A DNA stretch of 64,000 nucleotides from Arcobacteraceae bacterium (GCA_023138835.1 JAGLOP010000002.1:124001-188000), one strand, 5' to 3'; counted from the first letter of the stretch, positions 16,460 through 25,887 are shown. Numbers and translations: made by a program. Notes: generated by a model from the sequence alone, not told the origin.

Positions 16460-18049
16460 ATGACATTAGATTCATATCAGATAAATATTAATGAACAAAA
16501 AGAATTAGATATTCGGAAAGAAGATTTAGTGGAGGTATTAAAGTTTTATGTATTGTTTTCAGATATAACAAAACTCTCTTTTTACGAATATAATTATGAA
16601 GTGAATAACTTCACTTATGATTTTAGTGTAGATAGTCAAAATAAACTAACTGAAGAATCTGACCAAATAAATATGGAAGACAGTGCCTATTCAATAATTA
16701 TAGAGGACAGTAACACTGTTTACGGTATGATCACTTTCAATGAAAATCCAGGTTCTACAGATATAGCAAATAAATTATTAGAAAAAATAAAAGTTATTTT
16801 AAGAAAACAATTTAAAATTAGAAAAGAACTATTACTACAAGAATCTACTTTAGATATTTATATTATTTCAGATGAAAAGAGTAAGCACTTTGCTAATTTA
16901 CTCAATGAAAATTTAAATGTTCAATTAAATGTAAATATTAAAATGGAAACTTCTGTTGCTTCGATTGCTGATATATTAAAAGAAAAAATTAAAAAAAGTA
17001 TTTTAATTTATACTATAGAAGATATATCTTTATTGAAACTTGACGAAGGAATATTACAATTATTAAATGAAGTTTTAATTGTAATTGGTCCAAATAACTA
17101 TGACTTATCTTTGTTTTGTGGACATTTAGATGTTTATAAATATTTATCTAAAGAAGACTTTACCCCTGAAGAATTAAAAAATATAATTATTGAAAGTAAA
17201 AATAAACTTCACAATAAATATATTAATAAAAATAAAATCATAGCCTTATCCGGTATATCCGGTGGTATTGGTACAACAACAGCATCTATGAATATTGCAA
17301 ACTTATTAGCAAAAAGAAACCCTGAGGAAAATATTTTATATATAGATTTATCAAAAACTAAATCTATTAGTAATCTGTTTTTAGATAAAAATCCTTTGCC
17401 AAAGAAAACGATCATTGACCTTGTAAATAGTAATGAGTTTGATTTAGAAAAAAATTTGGAAAATGGATTAGTGAAAATTCGTGAAAATTTCTTTGCAATA
17501 AACGGTATTCAAAAACATATTGATGGTGAGTTTTTAGAGCAACCGGTTTTTATTGATAAATTACTTGAATATATATCAATTGTAAGTTCAAACTTTAATT
17601 TTATAATTATAGACACAGGTGAGGCAGATGCCTCTGCTTTAGACTCTACTATATATGATATTTCTAATGAATTATGGATACTGACAGAGATGTCATTACC
17701 ACATATTTCTAAGTTAAAGACATTCTTTTCTTTAATGAAGAGAGCCGGACTAAAAGATAAATTGTCATTTATAGTAAGCCGATATGATTCTGCTAATGCT
17801 ATTTCTGTTGCAGATGTAACCTCAATACTCAATACGGCCAATGAAGATCATTTAAATTTTAACTTTAAATTACCAAATGAATACAGCATATTGGGTCATA
17901 GCTGGAATTATTGTGAATTAGTTACAGATACACATCCAAAATCAACTTATGTTCAAACTTTAGAAAGTATTTTAATAGCTAAAAAACTTTATAAAAAAGA
18001 GATTAAAAAAGAAACCAAATCAATCTCATGGTTATCATTCTTAAAGTAA
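16460..18049 (+). CDS. tadZ: TadZ/CpaE-like pilus localisation ATPase
   Basis: The 529-residue protein has an N-terminal atypical receiver-like region and a MinD/ParA-like domain from about 258. The P-loop is GISGGIGTTT (265-274), a deviant Walker A in which both the signature and the catalytic-loop lysines are replaced (Ser and Thr). Then come ILYIDLSKTKSI and 'FIIIDTGEADASALDS'. TadZ/CpaE proteins mark the pole or site of pilus assembly and often have degenerate P-loops. AAGGAA precedes the ATG, and a 57-base gap before it contains no other gene. Confidence 0.85.
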   Translation: MTLDSYQININEQKELDIRKEDLVEVLKFYVLFSDITKLSFYEYNYEVNNFTYDFSVDSQNKLTEESDQINMEDSAYSIIIEDSNTVYGMITFNENPGSTDIANKLLEKIKVILRKQFKIRKELLLQESTLDIYIISDEKSKHFANLLNENLNVQLNVNIKMETSVASIADILKEKIKKSILIYTIEDISLLKLDEGILQLLNEVLIVIGPNNYDLSLFCGHLDVYKYLSKEDFTPEELKNIIIESKNKLHNKYINKNKIIALSGISGGIGTTTASMNIANLLAKRNPEENILYIDLSKTKSISNLFLDKNPLPKKTIIDLVNSNEFDLEKNLENGLVKIRENFFAINGIQKHIDGEFLEQPVFIDKLLEYISIVSSNFNFIIIDTGEADASALDSTIYDISNELWILTEMSLPHISKLKTFFSLMKRAGLKDKLSFIVSRYDSANAISVADVTSILNTANEDHLNFNFKLPNEYSILGHSWNYCELVTDTHPKSTYVQTLESILIAKKLYKKEIKKETKSISWLSFLK

Positions 18050-18059
18050 GGGAAAAAAG

Positions 18060-19655
18060 TTGCGAAATTTAAGAGATATTATTAAAGACCATGAAGACAA
18101 AGTAGAGATTGAAGAAAATATAAGCAGTGCTTTAGAAGAAGAACCTTCTATTATCCAAAATAAAAATAAAATTAAAAAAACTCAACAAAAAAGTCAAAAC
18201 GATATTTTACAATTTTCACAACTATATCTTGATGATAAACTAATGGATATAGCAGTAAAAGTAAATGACCATTTTTTATTAAATTTAAAGTCAGACAAGA
18301 AAATTACAAGAGACAGTTTAGAAGATGTATTACCAGAATTTATTTTAAGTTTTCCAGATTGTAGAATTTTAGAAAAAAATATTTTAGAAGATATTAAACA
18401 GTATATTATAAATAATATTATTGGTTTAGGTATTATAACAACTTTATTTGAACTAGCAAAAGATGGACTTAATGATGTAATAGTAAATACTAAAGATTAT
18501 GTAGATATTATTTATAACGGTAAAACTATTGAAACTCCAATGAAATTCAGAAGTGAAGAGGAGTTGAGAAAGATAATTGATAAAATGCTTGCACAAAATA
18601 ATAGAAAAATTGACGAAGCGCACCCAATTATTTCAAGTAAACTAAATGATGGTTCAAGAGTTGAAGTTCAAATACCACCAATTGCTGCTAATAACGGAAG
18701 CTGTATAACTATAAGAAAGTTTAATGATTTACCACTTTTATTAGAGATGCTTATAGAATCTGGTCAAATGGATTATAAAATGGCTTATTTTTTAATCAAA
18801 TTATCAAAAGGTAAGTGTAATATTATAGTTTCTGGAGGAACATCAAGCGGTAAAACAACTTTTTTAAATGCAATTACCAGGTTTATAGAAGACAATGAAC
18901 AACTGATGGTGATAGAAGATACAAGAGAGATGCAACCGCAAATGCCATGCCATTTGGTTCGTTCTTATGAAGCAAGGATGGCAAATGAAGAGGGCAAAGG
19001 TGCTGTTTCGCTTGACTTTTTATTAAGATCAGCTTTACGGTCTAGTCCCAGAAGAATTATTGTTGGAGAGTGTAGAGGACCTGAAATTGTAGTTATGCTA
19101 AATGCTATGAATACAGGACATCCTGGATCCATGACAACTGTGCATGCGGATAATACAAAAGAAGCTTTGGTTAGGGTTGAAAATATGTATTTGGAAGCTA
19201 GACCGACTGCTAGTATCGGTTTTATACGAGCTCAGGTTGTATCTGCTATTGATGTAATTATTCAGTTAGTTAGATTTCCAGACGGTAGTAGAAAACTTAT
19301 AACTATATCAGAAGTTGAAAAAAGAATGGAAGATAATGGCGTAATATCTTTAAACCATATTTTCAAATTTGAAAGAGATACCTCTGATATGAAAAAGACA
19401 AAAGGTGAATTTCAAGTACTTGCAAGTCCAAGCAGAACAATTGAACAGATGAATATGTTTGGTGTTGATATCGATAAAAGAATTTTTAATCCTGATTTTG
19501 AGATGACAAAACAAATGTTAATTGATGAATTAAGAAAAGATTTACCATCACAAATGTGTGGCTGGAAAGATGAGCATTTAAAAGAGTTTATAAGAAAAGA
19601 CCCTCAGGTTTTACATAAATGGCCGCATTTTAATGAGATAAAAAAGGTAGATTAG
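18060..19655 (+). CDS. tadA: TadA/CpaF pilus assembly ATPase
   Basis: The 531-residue protein is a type IV filament/T2SS secretion ATPase. It has Walker A GGTSSGKTTFL (259-269), the Asp box VIEDTREMQ (about 284-292), Walker B RRIIVGECRG (331-340) and the His box GHPGSMTTVHAD (353-364). It powers both extension and retraction of Tad pili at the cytoplasmic face. The start is TTG at 18060 with AAGGGA nearby. It abuts tadB. A long charged N-terminal tail of about 50 residues precedes the conserved region. Confidence 0.95.
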   Translation: MRNLRDIIKDHEDKVEIEENISSALEEEPSIIQNKNKIKKTQQKSQNDILQFSQLYLDDKLMDIAVKVNDHFLLNLKSDKKITRDSLEDVLPEFILSFPDCRILEKNILEDIKQYIINNIIGLGIITTLFELAKDGLNDVIVNTKDYVDIIYNGKTIETPMKFRSEEELRKIIDKMLAQNNRKIDEAHPIISSKLNDGSRVEVQIPPIAANNGSCITIRKFNDLPLLLEMLIESGQMDYKMAYFLIKLSKGKCNIIVSGGTSSGKTTFLNAITRFIEDNEQLMVIEDTREMQPQMPCHLVRSYEARMANEEGKGAVSLDFLLRSALRSSPRRIIVGECRGPEIVVMLNAMNTGHPGSMTTVHADNTKEALVRVENMYLEARPTASIGFIRAQVVSAIDVIIQLVRFPDGSRKLITISEVEKRMEDNGVISLNHIFKFERDTSDMKKTKGEFQVLASPSRTIEQMNMFGVDIDKRIFNPDFEMTKQMLIDELRKDLPSQMCGWKDEHLKEFIRKDPQVLHKWPHFNEIKKVD

Positions 19656-20594
19656 ATGATAATTACAGATAATATGGTACTTTTATTTATAATTTGCATA
19701 CCAATACTAATAGTTACACTATCATACTTCACATTTCAATTATACAGTGAATATAATCAAAAAAAGGTTATGATAAATATATTATCAGACTCAACACAAC
19801 ATATATTAGAGAATAAAAAAACTCATATCGTAAGTGATAAAAAAACCAGTTTTCTAAAAGATAAACTGAATTTTGCCGGTTTTCCAAATATATATGCAGA
19901 ATATGTATTTATAGGTATATCTATCTCTTTTGGTATTTTGGTTGGTTTTTTTATATTTATTGTTATGAAGTCTCCAATTGCACTTGTTGTATCAGTCTTA
20001 GTTTTTTCATTCTTACCTTTTCTCGTCTTGGGTAAGATTATCGCTAATAGGCAAGTAGATTTTAATTTTGGGTTAAAAAGTATTATCGATAAAGTTACAA
20101 GCATGATGAAAAGTGGTGTTGGTTTTGAGCAAGCATTTAAAAAATCAATTCTTACAAGTAAATCAGAATTTACAAAAGAGGTCTTTGGTATATATATAAA
20201 AGAAAAAGATATAATTGGTGAAGATAGGGCATTTGAAAAAATGTTTAAACTTGTTGAGTCGAAAGAACTTCGTATATTCTATCTTGTAATTTCAATTGGT
20301 AGACAATCTGGTGGTAAATTTTCAAATACTTTGGAGACTTTAAGAAAAACTTTACATGACCAAGGGACAATAAAGCAGGAAATAACATCTTCTACAAAAG
20401 AAATAAGAATAGGTACTTATATGATTATTGCCTTAACCATAGGTATTTTCATGATGATGGATAGTGTATTTAAAGGTGTATTAAATGAACATTTCTTTGG
20501 TACTTCTGACGGAAAGCTACAAATGTTTTTTATTATTATTTGGGTAGCTTTTGGACTGTTTATCAATAATATGATGACAAAAATAAAGGAGTAA
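19656..20594 (+). CDS. tadB: TadB-like inner-membrane platform protein
   Basis: The 312-residue protein has the T2SSF (GspF-type) domain. One N-terminal span, two central spans, a cytoplasmic helical part with 'SMMKSGVGFEQAFKKS' and SIGRQSGGKFSNTLETLRKT, and two C-terminal spans can be seen. TadB and TadC form the inner-membrane platform that couples the TadA ATPase to pilin insertion. It starts one base after the tadA stop. Confidence 0.88.
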   Translation: MIITDNMVLLFIICIPILIVTLSYFTFQLYSEYNQKKVMINILSDSTQHILENKKTHIVSDKKTSFLKDKLNFAGFPNIYAEYVFIGISISFGILVGFFIFIVMKSPIALVVSVLVFSFLPFLVLGKIIANRQVDFNFGLKSIIDKVTSMMKSGVGFEQAFKKSILTSKSEFTKEVFGIYIKEKDIIGEDRAFEKMFKLVESKELRIFYLVISIGRQSGGKFSNTLETLRKTLHDQGTIKQEITSSTKEIRIGTYMIIALTIGIFMMMDSVFKGVLNEHFFGTSDGKLQMFFIIIWVAFGLFINNMMTKIKE

Positions 20595-20597
20595 ACT

Positions 20598-21431
20598 ATG
20601 TGGTATATTATTTTATTAGGGCCTCCTGCACTTATCATATTAGCTATTACAGTTTTTTATATAATTCAAAGAAGACAAAGACAAAAAAATATTATATTGC
20701 TATCAAGACTTGATGTAGCAGGTATTGTTACTCAACAACAGAAAATTAAGAAAACAGACGAAAATACATTAAATCTTAATTTAATACAAGCAGGAATTAC
20801 TCTGAAAGAATATACTGAAGCAAGATTTATATTTGCACTCATTGGAGTAATTTTAATGATAGCATTACCTTTACTATTCTCCTTGACAGTTGGAGCAATT
20901 GGTGTTGCTGTGGGTATAATATGTATTATTTTTGGTGGTCAGATATATATATCAATAGCTAAAGGTGAAAGAACAGAAAAAATAAATAAAGATTTAGGTA
21001 CATTCCTAGATCTTGTTAATGTTATATTAGAAGCAGGAGGCAGTCTTAAAAATGCTTTTTTTACTGTTTCTACAAAGGCAAAAAATATTGTAGATGATGA
21101 ATTACTTAAAGAGATTAGTATTTTAGAATATGAGATGACAAACTATAGTACTAAGCAAGCATATGAAAATCTTAAAAAAAGAGTTGACAGTGAGGAAATG
21201 GGTAAAATTGTTGACTTCTTAATATTAAGTGAAGAGACAGGTATTGGTGTAAAAAATATATTTACAACACAATCAGAAGAGATGAGACAAGAAAAATTTT
21301 ATACAATCAAAGGTAAAGTAAGTACTTTAAATATGTATTTAATGATTGTAATATTTATATTTGTTTTACCGGCAGTTGGGGCATTTATAGTATTTCCAAT
21401 GCGAGCCGGCGCTTTAGCAACTGGATTTTAA
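20598..21431 (+). CDS. tadC: TadC-like inner-membrane platform protein
   Basis: This 277-residue GspF-domain paralogue of TadB begins three bases after it, behind AAAGGAG. Its conserved cytoplasmic part contains LDLVNVILEAGGSLKNAF and the C-terminal copy motif 'FLILSEETGIGVKNIF'. Spans lie at about 4-22, 75-120 and 245-270. It should pair with TadB in the pilus assembly platform. Confidence 0.87.
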   Translation: MWYIILLGPPALIILAITVFYIIQRRQRQKNIILLSRLDVAGIVTQQQKIKKTDENTLNLNLIQAGITLKEYTEARFIFALIGVILMIALPLLFSLTVGAIGVAVGIICIIFGGQIYISIAKGERTEKINKDLGTFLDLVNVILEAGGSLKNAFFTVSTKAKNIVDDELLKEISILEYEMTNYSTKQAYENLKKRVDSEEMGKIVDFLILSEETGIGVKNIFTTQSEEMRQEKFYTIKGKVSTLNMYLMIVIFIFVLPAVGAFIVFPMRAGALATGF

Positions 21432-21444
21432 AAAAGGATATTTA

Positions 21445-22584
21445 ATGAAATTTAATAAACAAATAATTATTGTACTGGTATTATCATCACTACTCTTATC
21501 AGCACTTGGTGCAGCATTCTATTTTTATAAACAAAATAAAAAAGCTTTAGTCGATAATGATCAATTACGAATAGTATATGTTGCAGCAAAAGATATTAAG
21601 AAAAATATCAAAATAGAAAAAAAACATCTTAAGCAAGTTCAAATTGCAAAGAAATATGTATTAACAACTCCTTTACTGGAAAAAGAAATAATTGGTAAGT
21701 TTACAAAAGAAAATATCTATACAAATGATATATTTAGAAAAGAAAAACTTGTAAAAGAGTTGCTGATAAAAAAAGAAACTCCATCAGTTATTGATAATTA
21801 TAAATTCAATAGTTACAATATCGCATTTAGACTATTTAAAAATCCAAACTATTCACTAAAAAAAGGTGATACTATAAATATAATCTCTGTATATCCTGCG
21901 ACCCTTGTAAAAGGCAATGGTTCACCAAATTCTGTGCAGTATGTTGCAAATAAAATTAAAATTATAGGATTTCTCAGAGATGGTAAAGAAACTGATAAAA
22001 CGATAAAAAAAGTTAAAATAACAAGAACAGTTAAAAAGAAAACTGTAACTGAAGAAGTTGAAATTAAAGCACAGGAATTGATACTGGATATTGACAATAA
22101 AGTTTTATTATCATTAACAGATGATTATAACAGAGGAGCTCAGCTTTGGATGGTAAAAACTAAAAAACTAGAAGCAAAAACTAAAAAGAAAGTTATTCAA
22201 AAAAGCAGCAGTAAAAAGATAAAAAGAAATTATCCGATAAAACTATACAAACCAAGAGACAGTTACAATAATTTAAAAGCAACTATTCATTATGCAGACC
22301 AAAAAGATGCTGCATTGACAAAAAGTAAAACTATTAAAATTGACGCAAGTAAACTTTGTCAAAACAATAATTTATTTTTATTAGGTATCTCAAATAAAGT
22401 TCATTTACGTACTGGCCCTACAATTAGAAATAAAATTGCAAGAATCGTATATAGAAACTATATTATTCCACAAAATGGAAAAGTTAATAAAAAATGGTAT
22501 AAAACTTGTGATGGTTATTATGTTCACACATTAGAAGTAAAAGAGATTAGTAAAAAATTCGCTTTAAAGAAACTTGGAAAATAG
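21445..22584 (+). CDS. rcpC: RcpC/CpaB-like periplasmic pilus protein with SAF and C-terminal SH3-like region
   Basis: The 379-residue protein has an N-terminal anchor (about 7-27), then the SAF domain region 'LRIVYVAAKDIKKNIKIEKK' typical of CpaB/RcpC. A lysine-rich linker follows, and the C-terminal 60 residues 'KVHLRTGPTIRNKIARIV...KWYKTCDGYYVH' look like a bacterial SH3 domain. CpaB proteins link the outer-membrane secretin to the inner-membrane machine and may touch peptidoglycan; an SH3-like end fits that. The SH3 call is by pattern only. Confidence 0.8.
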   Translation: MKFNKQIIIVLVLSSLLLSALGAAFYFYKQNKKALVDNDQLRIVYVAAKDIKKNIKIEKKHLKQVQIAKKYVLTTPLLEKEIIGKFTKENIYTNDIFRKEKLVKELLIKKETPSVIDNYKFNSYNIAFRLFKNPNYSLKKGDTINIISVYPATLVKGNGSPNSVQYVANKIKIIGFLRDGKETDKTIKKVKITRTVKKKTVTEEVEIKAQELILDIDNKVLLSLTDDYNRGAQLWMVKTKKLEAKTKKKVIQKSSSKKIKRNYPIKLYKPRDSYNNLKATIHYADQKDAALTKSKTIKIDASKLCQNNNLFLLGISNKVHLRTGPTIRNKIARIVYRNYIIPQNGKVNKKWYKTCDGYYVHTLEVKEISKKFALKKLGK

Positions 22585-22587
22585 ATT

Positions 22588-22992
22588 ATGAGAAAAGCAG
22601 TTATTGACCAAATTTTATTATGGATTGTACTTTTTGTATCATTTGTGACAATATTTTATTTTGTAATTGATTATTATAATATAATTAAAGCAAAAGATAA
22701 ATGTGATGCATTGGCTAATTATGGTGTTAGAATGAAAGCACTTGGAAAAAGTGACAGTGATATCGTAATTGGTTTAAATAGCCTTAAAGGTAGTTATTTT
22801 GCAACAATATATGATGCTAATTTAACTTGTACAGCATTGGCAACAGAACAGTATCAGGTCATATTTACTACTAATATAACTTTTAAAAATCAATTTTTAG
22901 AAGATGGAGAAAAGATTTATTCTATTGCAACTGCATTTAATGAAGTAAGTTCAACTGATCAAAACTGTACTTTAGATTTAAGTACACAATAA
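22588..22992 (+). CDS. TadE/TadF-like small pseudopilin
   Basis: The 134-residue protein has one N-terminal hydrophobic segment (about 9-27) after MRKAVIDQILLW, and three cysteines in the remaining part (residues C33, C71 and C130). The N terminus is clearly related to the 347-residue protein of this locus and to the pilin motif. TadE and TadF are pseudopilins cut by TadV and needed for pilus assembly in Aggregatibacter. The name is assigned by context and shape; no family-specific motif was seen beyond this. Confidence 0.6.
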   Translation: MRKAVIDQILLWIVLFVSFVTIFYFVIDYYNIIKAKDKCDALANYGVRMKALGKSDSDIVIGLNSLKGSYFATIYDANLTCTALATEQYQVIFTTNITFKNQFLEDGEKIYSIATAFNEVSSTDQNCTLDLSTQ

Positions 22993-23005
22993 TAAAGGAA
23001 AAATA

Positions 23006-24334
23006 ATGAAAAATATCATAACAATCTTATTGATTTTTACACTAACACTATTAGGAAGTGAAAAAAACAATTATACAATTCAAGAACAAGATCTTAATGG
23101 AAAAACAATAACAATAGAAAATGACAATTATAAAATATTTAAATTTAGTAAAAGAATTACAGATATAAGATTAAGTAAAAGTGATATATTAAGTGTAATT
23201 TTTTTAGAAGATAAAAAGAATCCATTATCTAAAATCAAAATATTTGCCAAAAAAATCGGTACGGCTAATGCTTTGATTACTTTTAGTGATAAAACAACAA
23301 ACCTTATCTATTTTAATGTTACATCAGACATAAGAGATATTAGATTACTTATTAATGATATTAATAAGGATATAAAAATAACTCAAATTAACGATAATGT
23401 TATATTAAAAGGAAAAGTAAAAAACAATAAAATTAAAAATAAAATTTTACTTCTACTAAAAGATGCTTTACCTAATGCTAAAGTTATTGATTTAATGACA
23501 GTTGAACATCCCGATAAGATGGTAAGACTTAAGTTGTATGTTGTTGAGATAAATAATAATGAAGGTGAAACAATAAAAAACAATTGGTCATTTACAGGTT
23601 ATAATAAAGGTTCAACTTCTATTGATATAACATCAAGTATGTTAAATGCAGTTACATTATCTGGCGGGATTACTGCAGTAGCAAATAATTTAGGTAGTTC
23701 TTTTAATACAGGGCTTACTTTAAATTATCTAAAAACAAATGATGTTGCTAACATTTTAGATGAAACAACTTTAATTACATTAGAAAATAAAGCATCTAAT
23801 TTTTTAGCTGGGGGAACATTATTAATCGAGACATCAGGTGTATCGGCGGATGGTCAACCAATAACAACAATCTCTGAAGTGACTTATGGATTAGAGCTTA
23901 ATATTAATGTAGTAGAGATTACAAATGGTAAGTATGTAAATTTAGAAATCGATACCAGTTCTTCAACCTTAGATTCAGCAAATGGTGTAGGAAGCATGCC
24001 TGCAAAAAAAGAAAAATCCATTAAAACCAATGTAATAATTGAGGATCAAGCCACTATAGTTTTAGGTGGTCTTATTAGTAATACCAATTCAAAAGATTGG
24101 GAAAAAATACCATTTTTAGGTGATATACCGATTATTGGAAAACTATTCCAAAGTAAGGCGTTTAGGGAAGGTAAAAGTGAATTAATATTTTTTATTACAC
24201 CAACAATTATCTCTACTGAATCAAATAATCAAGTTTCACAATATACAAAACTTAAAGATAGGATTATTAAAACTAAAAAATCAACTAACGAAGAGCTCCA
24301 TAAACAAAGAGTAAAAGATATACTTGATATATAA
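23006..24334 (+). CDS. rcpA: RcpA/CpaC-like outer-membrane secretin
   Basis: The 442-residue protein has a signal peptide (MKNIITILLIFTLTLLGS). It is followed by the pilus-secretin N-terminal domain (about 25-105, 'SKRITDIRLSKSDILSVIF') and a BON-like stretch, then the secretin domain. The signature IVLGGLISNTNSKDWEKIP with FLGDIPIIGKLFQSK lies near 350-385. It forms the outer-membrane ring through which Flp pili pass. The length is typical of CpaC. AAAGGA precedes the start. It closes the Tad locus. Confidence 0.92.
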   Translation: MKNIITILLIFTLTLLGSEKNNYTIQEQDLNGKTITIENDNYKIFKFSKRITDIRLSKSDILSVIFLEDKKNPLSKIKIFAKKIGTANALITFSDKTTNLIYFNVTSDIRDIRLLINDINKDIKITQINDNVILKGKVKNNKIKNKILLLLKDALPNAKVIDLMTVEHPDKMVRLKLYVVEINNNEGETIKNNWSFTGYNKGSTSIDITSSMLNAVTLSGGITAVANNLGSSFNTGLTLNYLKTNDVANILDETTLITLENKASNFLAGGTLLIETSGVSADGQPITTISEVTYGLELNINVVEITNGKYVNLEIDTSSSTLDSANGVGSMPAKKEKSIKTNVIIEDQATIVLGGLISNTNSKDWEKIPFLGDIPIIGKLFQSKAFREGKSELIFFITPTIISTESNNQVSQYTKLKDRIIKTKKSTNEELHKQRVKDILDI

Positions 24335-24348
24335 TAAATAGGAAAAAT

Positions 24349-24729
24349 ATGAAAAAACATGAAATAGAAAAACCAGATGAGTTTTTAAAATTAATAGAAA
24401 CAAAAGGAAATGATTATTTATACCATGATCATCCAAATGACGGCATAGATCTTTTCTGCGATAAGGAACTAGAGGATATGGGTTGGCATGCCTCTACCTT
24501 TGAGTTTCTTACTTATAGAGATATTGCAAATTTTATAGAAGAAAATTGTGAAGGTACTTTAACTTTTAATGATCATCCAATGGGTTTTAACGGTTTTGTA
24601 GAGGTTGATGATATTGAAGATGTAAGAGTTAAAGTTAAAAAGTTTATAATTGAACAGATTAATGCAAACAAACCTGACGAATTAAATGAAGATCAACTAG
24701 AAGCATTTGAGTTTTTCAATATAAGTTAA
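24349..24729 (+). CDS. Small acidic protein of unknown function
   Basis: The 126-residue soluble, strongly acidic protein is rich in Asp and Glu and has two His-containing patches (YLYHDHPNDGIDLF and TFNDHPMGFNGF). No family was recognised. It starts 15 bases after the secretin gene behind AGGAAAAAT and may be co-transcribed with the Tad locus. Whether it takes part in pilus biogenesis is open. Its 3' end overlaps by four bases the convergent metalloprotease-like gene. Confidence 0.6.
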   Translation: MKKHEIEKPDEFLKLIETKGNDYLYHDHPNDGIDLFCDKELEDMGWHASTFEFLTYRDIANFIEENCEGTLTFNDHPMGFNGFVEVDDIEDVRVKVKKFIIEQINANKPDELNEDQLEAFEFFNIS

Positions 24730-25220
24730 ACTTGCTGACTATTGTCTTCTTCTAGTTGAAGTCTCATTTTCATCAAATTTGCACCAATGGCGATACTTCC
24801 GTCAGCACTGCTCATATCACCATTTGCGGTTGCCGACCTTTTAATTTGGTCTAATTTTACAGATGCCGCTTTTGGGTCATCCGGCATACTGGTATCAAGC
24901 CTTACATGACCACCAGTAGCATACATTTTACCATCTGGTCCCATTTGATAATTATATTGAATTGGAGTGGTTGTATTAGCTAATGAGGCATGTGCTTGCT
25001 CATGACTTCTAGTATTAGAATCCATACTTTTAAATTTTTCAAGTACTCTTTCATAGTCATTCTTTTCATACTTACTGCTGGTAATATCAATATAATCTTG
25101 TTTTTGAGTTAGCACTTCTTCTTGCTGTTGATTTTTATCATGCGAGTAAAGTTCCGCATACTTTTGTGATAATTTAACATATATTGCTGATTCTGTTACT
25201 GTGGCAGTTCCTATAATCAT
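24726..25220 (-). CDS. SprA-related (CJM1_0395-type) putative metalloprotease
   Basis: The 164-residue protein carries an HExxH zinc-protease motif (SHEQAHAS, His73/Glu74/His77) inside the conserved segment 'DSNTRSHEQAHASLANTTTP'. GPDGKMYATGGHVRLDTS follows. Both are hallmarks of the SprA-related family found in Campylobacter and relatives. The C-terminal helices (DPKAASVKLDQIKRSA) are also typical. The substrate and location are unknown; no clear signal peptide is present. It is transcribed towards the Tad locus. Confidence 0.75.
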   Translation of the reverse strand: MIIGTATVTESAIYVKLSQKYAELYSHDKNQQQEEVLTQKQDYIDITSSKYEKNDYERVLEKFKSMDSNTRSHEQAHASLANTTTPIQYNYQMGPDGKMYATGGHVRLDTSMPDDPKAASVKLDQIKRSATANGDMSSADGSIAIGANLMKMRLQLEEDNSQQV

Positions 25221-25280
25221 AATGTAAAGTATAACAAAATTTAGATAAAATCCATAAAAAACTTTAGGATTAACTTTATA

Positions 25281-25811
25281 ATGGAAGATTTAATAAGAGA
25301 CTGGGGATATATTATTCTGTTTTTATACTCATTTGGCGGTGGGTTTTTAGCTTTAGCAGTTGCCGGAGTATTATCATATGCCGGTGAACTTAATATTTAT
25401 ATCACATTAATTGTAGCGGGGTCAGCAAACTTTATTGGTGATCAATTTTTATTTTTACTTGCACGAAACAATAAAGCTTATGCAAAACAAATGATGGGTA
25501 AACATCAAAGAAAAATTGCTTTGGCACATTTAATGATGAGAAAATATGGTTCAATAGTAGTATTTTTACAAAAATATGTTTATGGTATTAAAACATTAAT
25601 ACCTCTTGCAATGGGTTTAACAAAATATGATGCCAAGAAATTTATGTTTTTTAATGTATTTGCAACAATACTTTGGACTTTGATTGTTGGTATTGTCAGC
25701 TTTTTGTTAGGTGAATTAGTTTATACATATACAGAGCAATTTAAAACTTATGGAATTGCATTGGTGGTGTTAATTTTATTTACAATATCTTACTATTTTA
25801 AAAAATTGTAA
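25281..25811 (+). CDS. DedA family inner-membrane protein
   Basis: This 176-residue polytopic protein has the DedA/SNARE-associated core: FLALAVAGVLSYAGELN, 'GSANFIGDQFLFLLAR' and 'VFLQKYVYGIKTLIPLAMG'. The glycine-rich G-x-x-x-G-D segment and the Arg/Lys before the second membrane block are preserved. DedA proteins act in lipid (undecaprenyl-phosphate or phospholipid) translocation and membrane-potential maintenance. AGGA sits about 11 bases ahead of the ATG. It is divergent from the metalloprotease gene. Confidence 0.85.
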   Translation: MEDLIRDWGYIILFLYSFGGGFLALAVAGVLSYAGELNIYITLIVAGSANFIGDQFLFLLARNNKAYAKQMMGKHQRKIALAHLMMRKYGSIVVFLQKYVYGIKTLIPLAMGLTKYDAKKFMFFNVFATILWTLIVGIVSFLLGELVYTYTEQFKTYGIALVVLILFTISYYFKKL

Positions 25812-25881
25812 CTATTCTAAACACAATTTTAAACTAAAAAACAACTATTTAAAAGTTTTGTTTATTTTTGTAACCTTTTAG

Positions 25882-25887
25882 TATAAT
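25882..25887 (+). promoter_or_regulatory. Promoter -10 box of acnB
   Basis: TATAAT, with 37 bases to the acnB ATG and AAAAGGAC as the ribosome-binding site. The region upstream is AT-rich without a clear -35. Confidence 0.55.
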
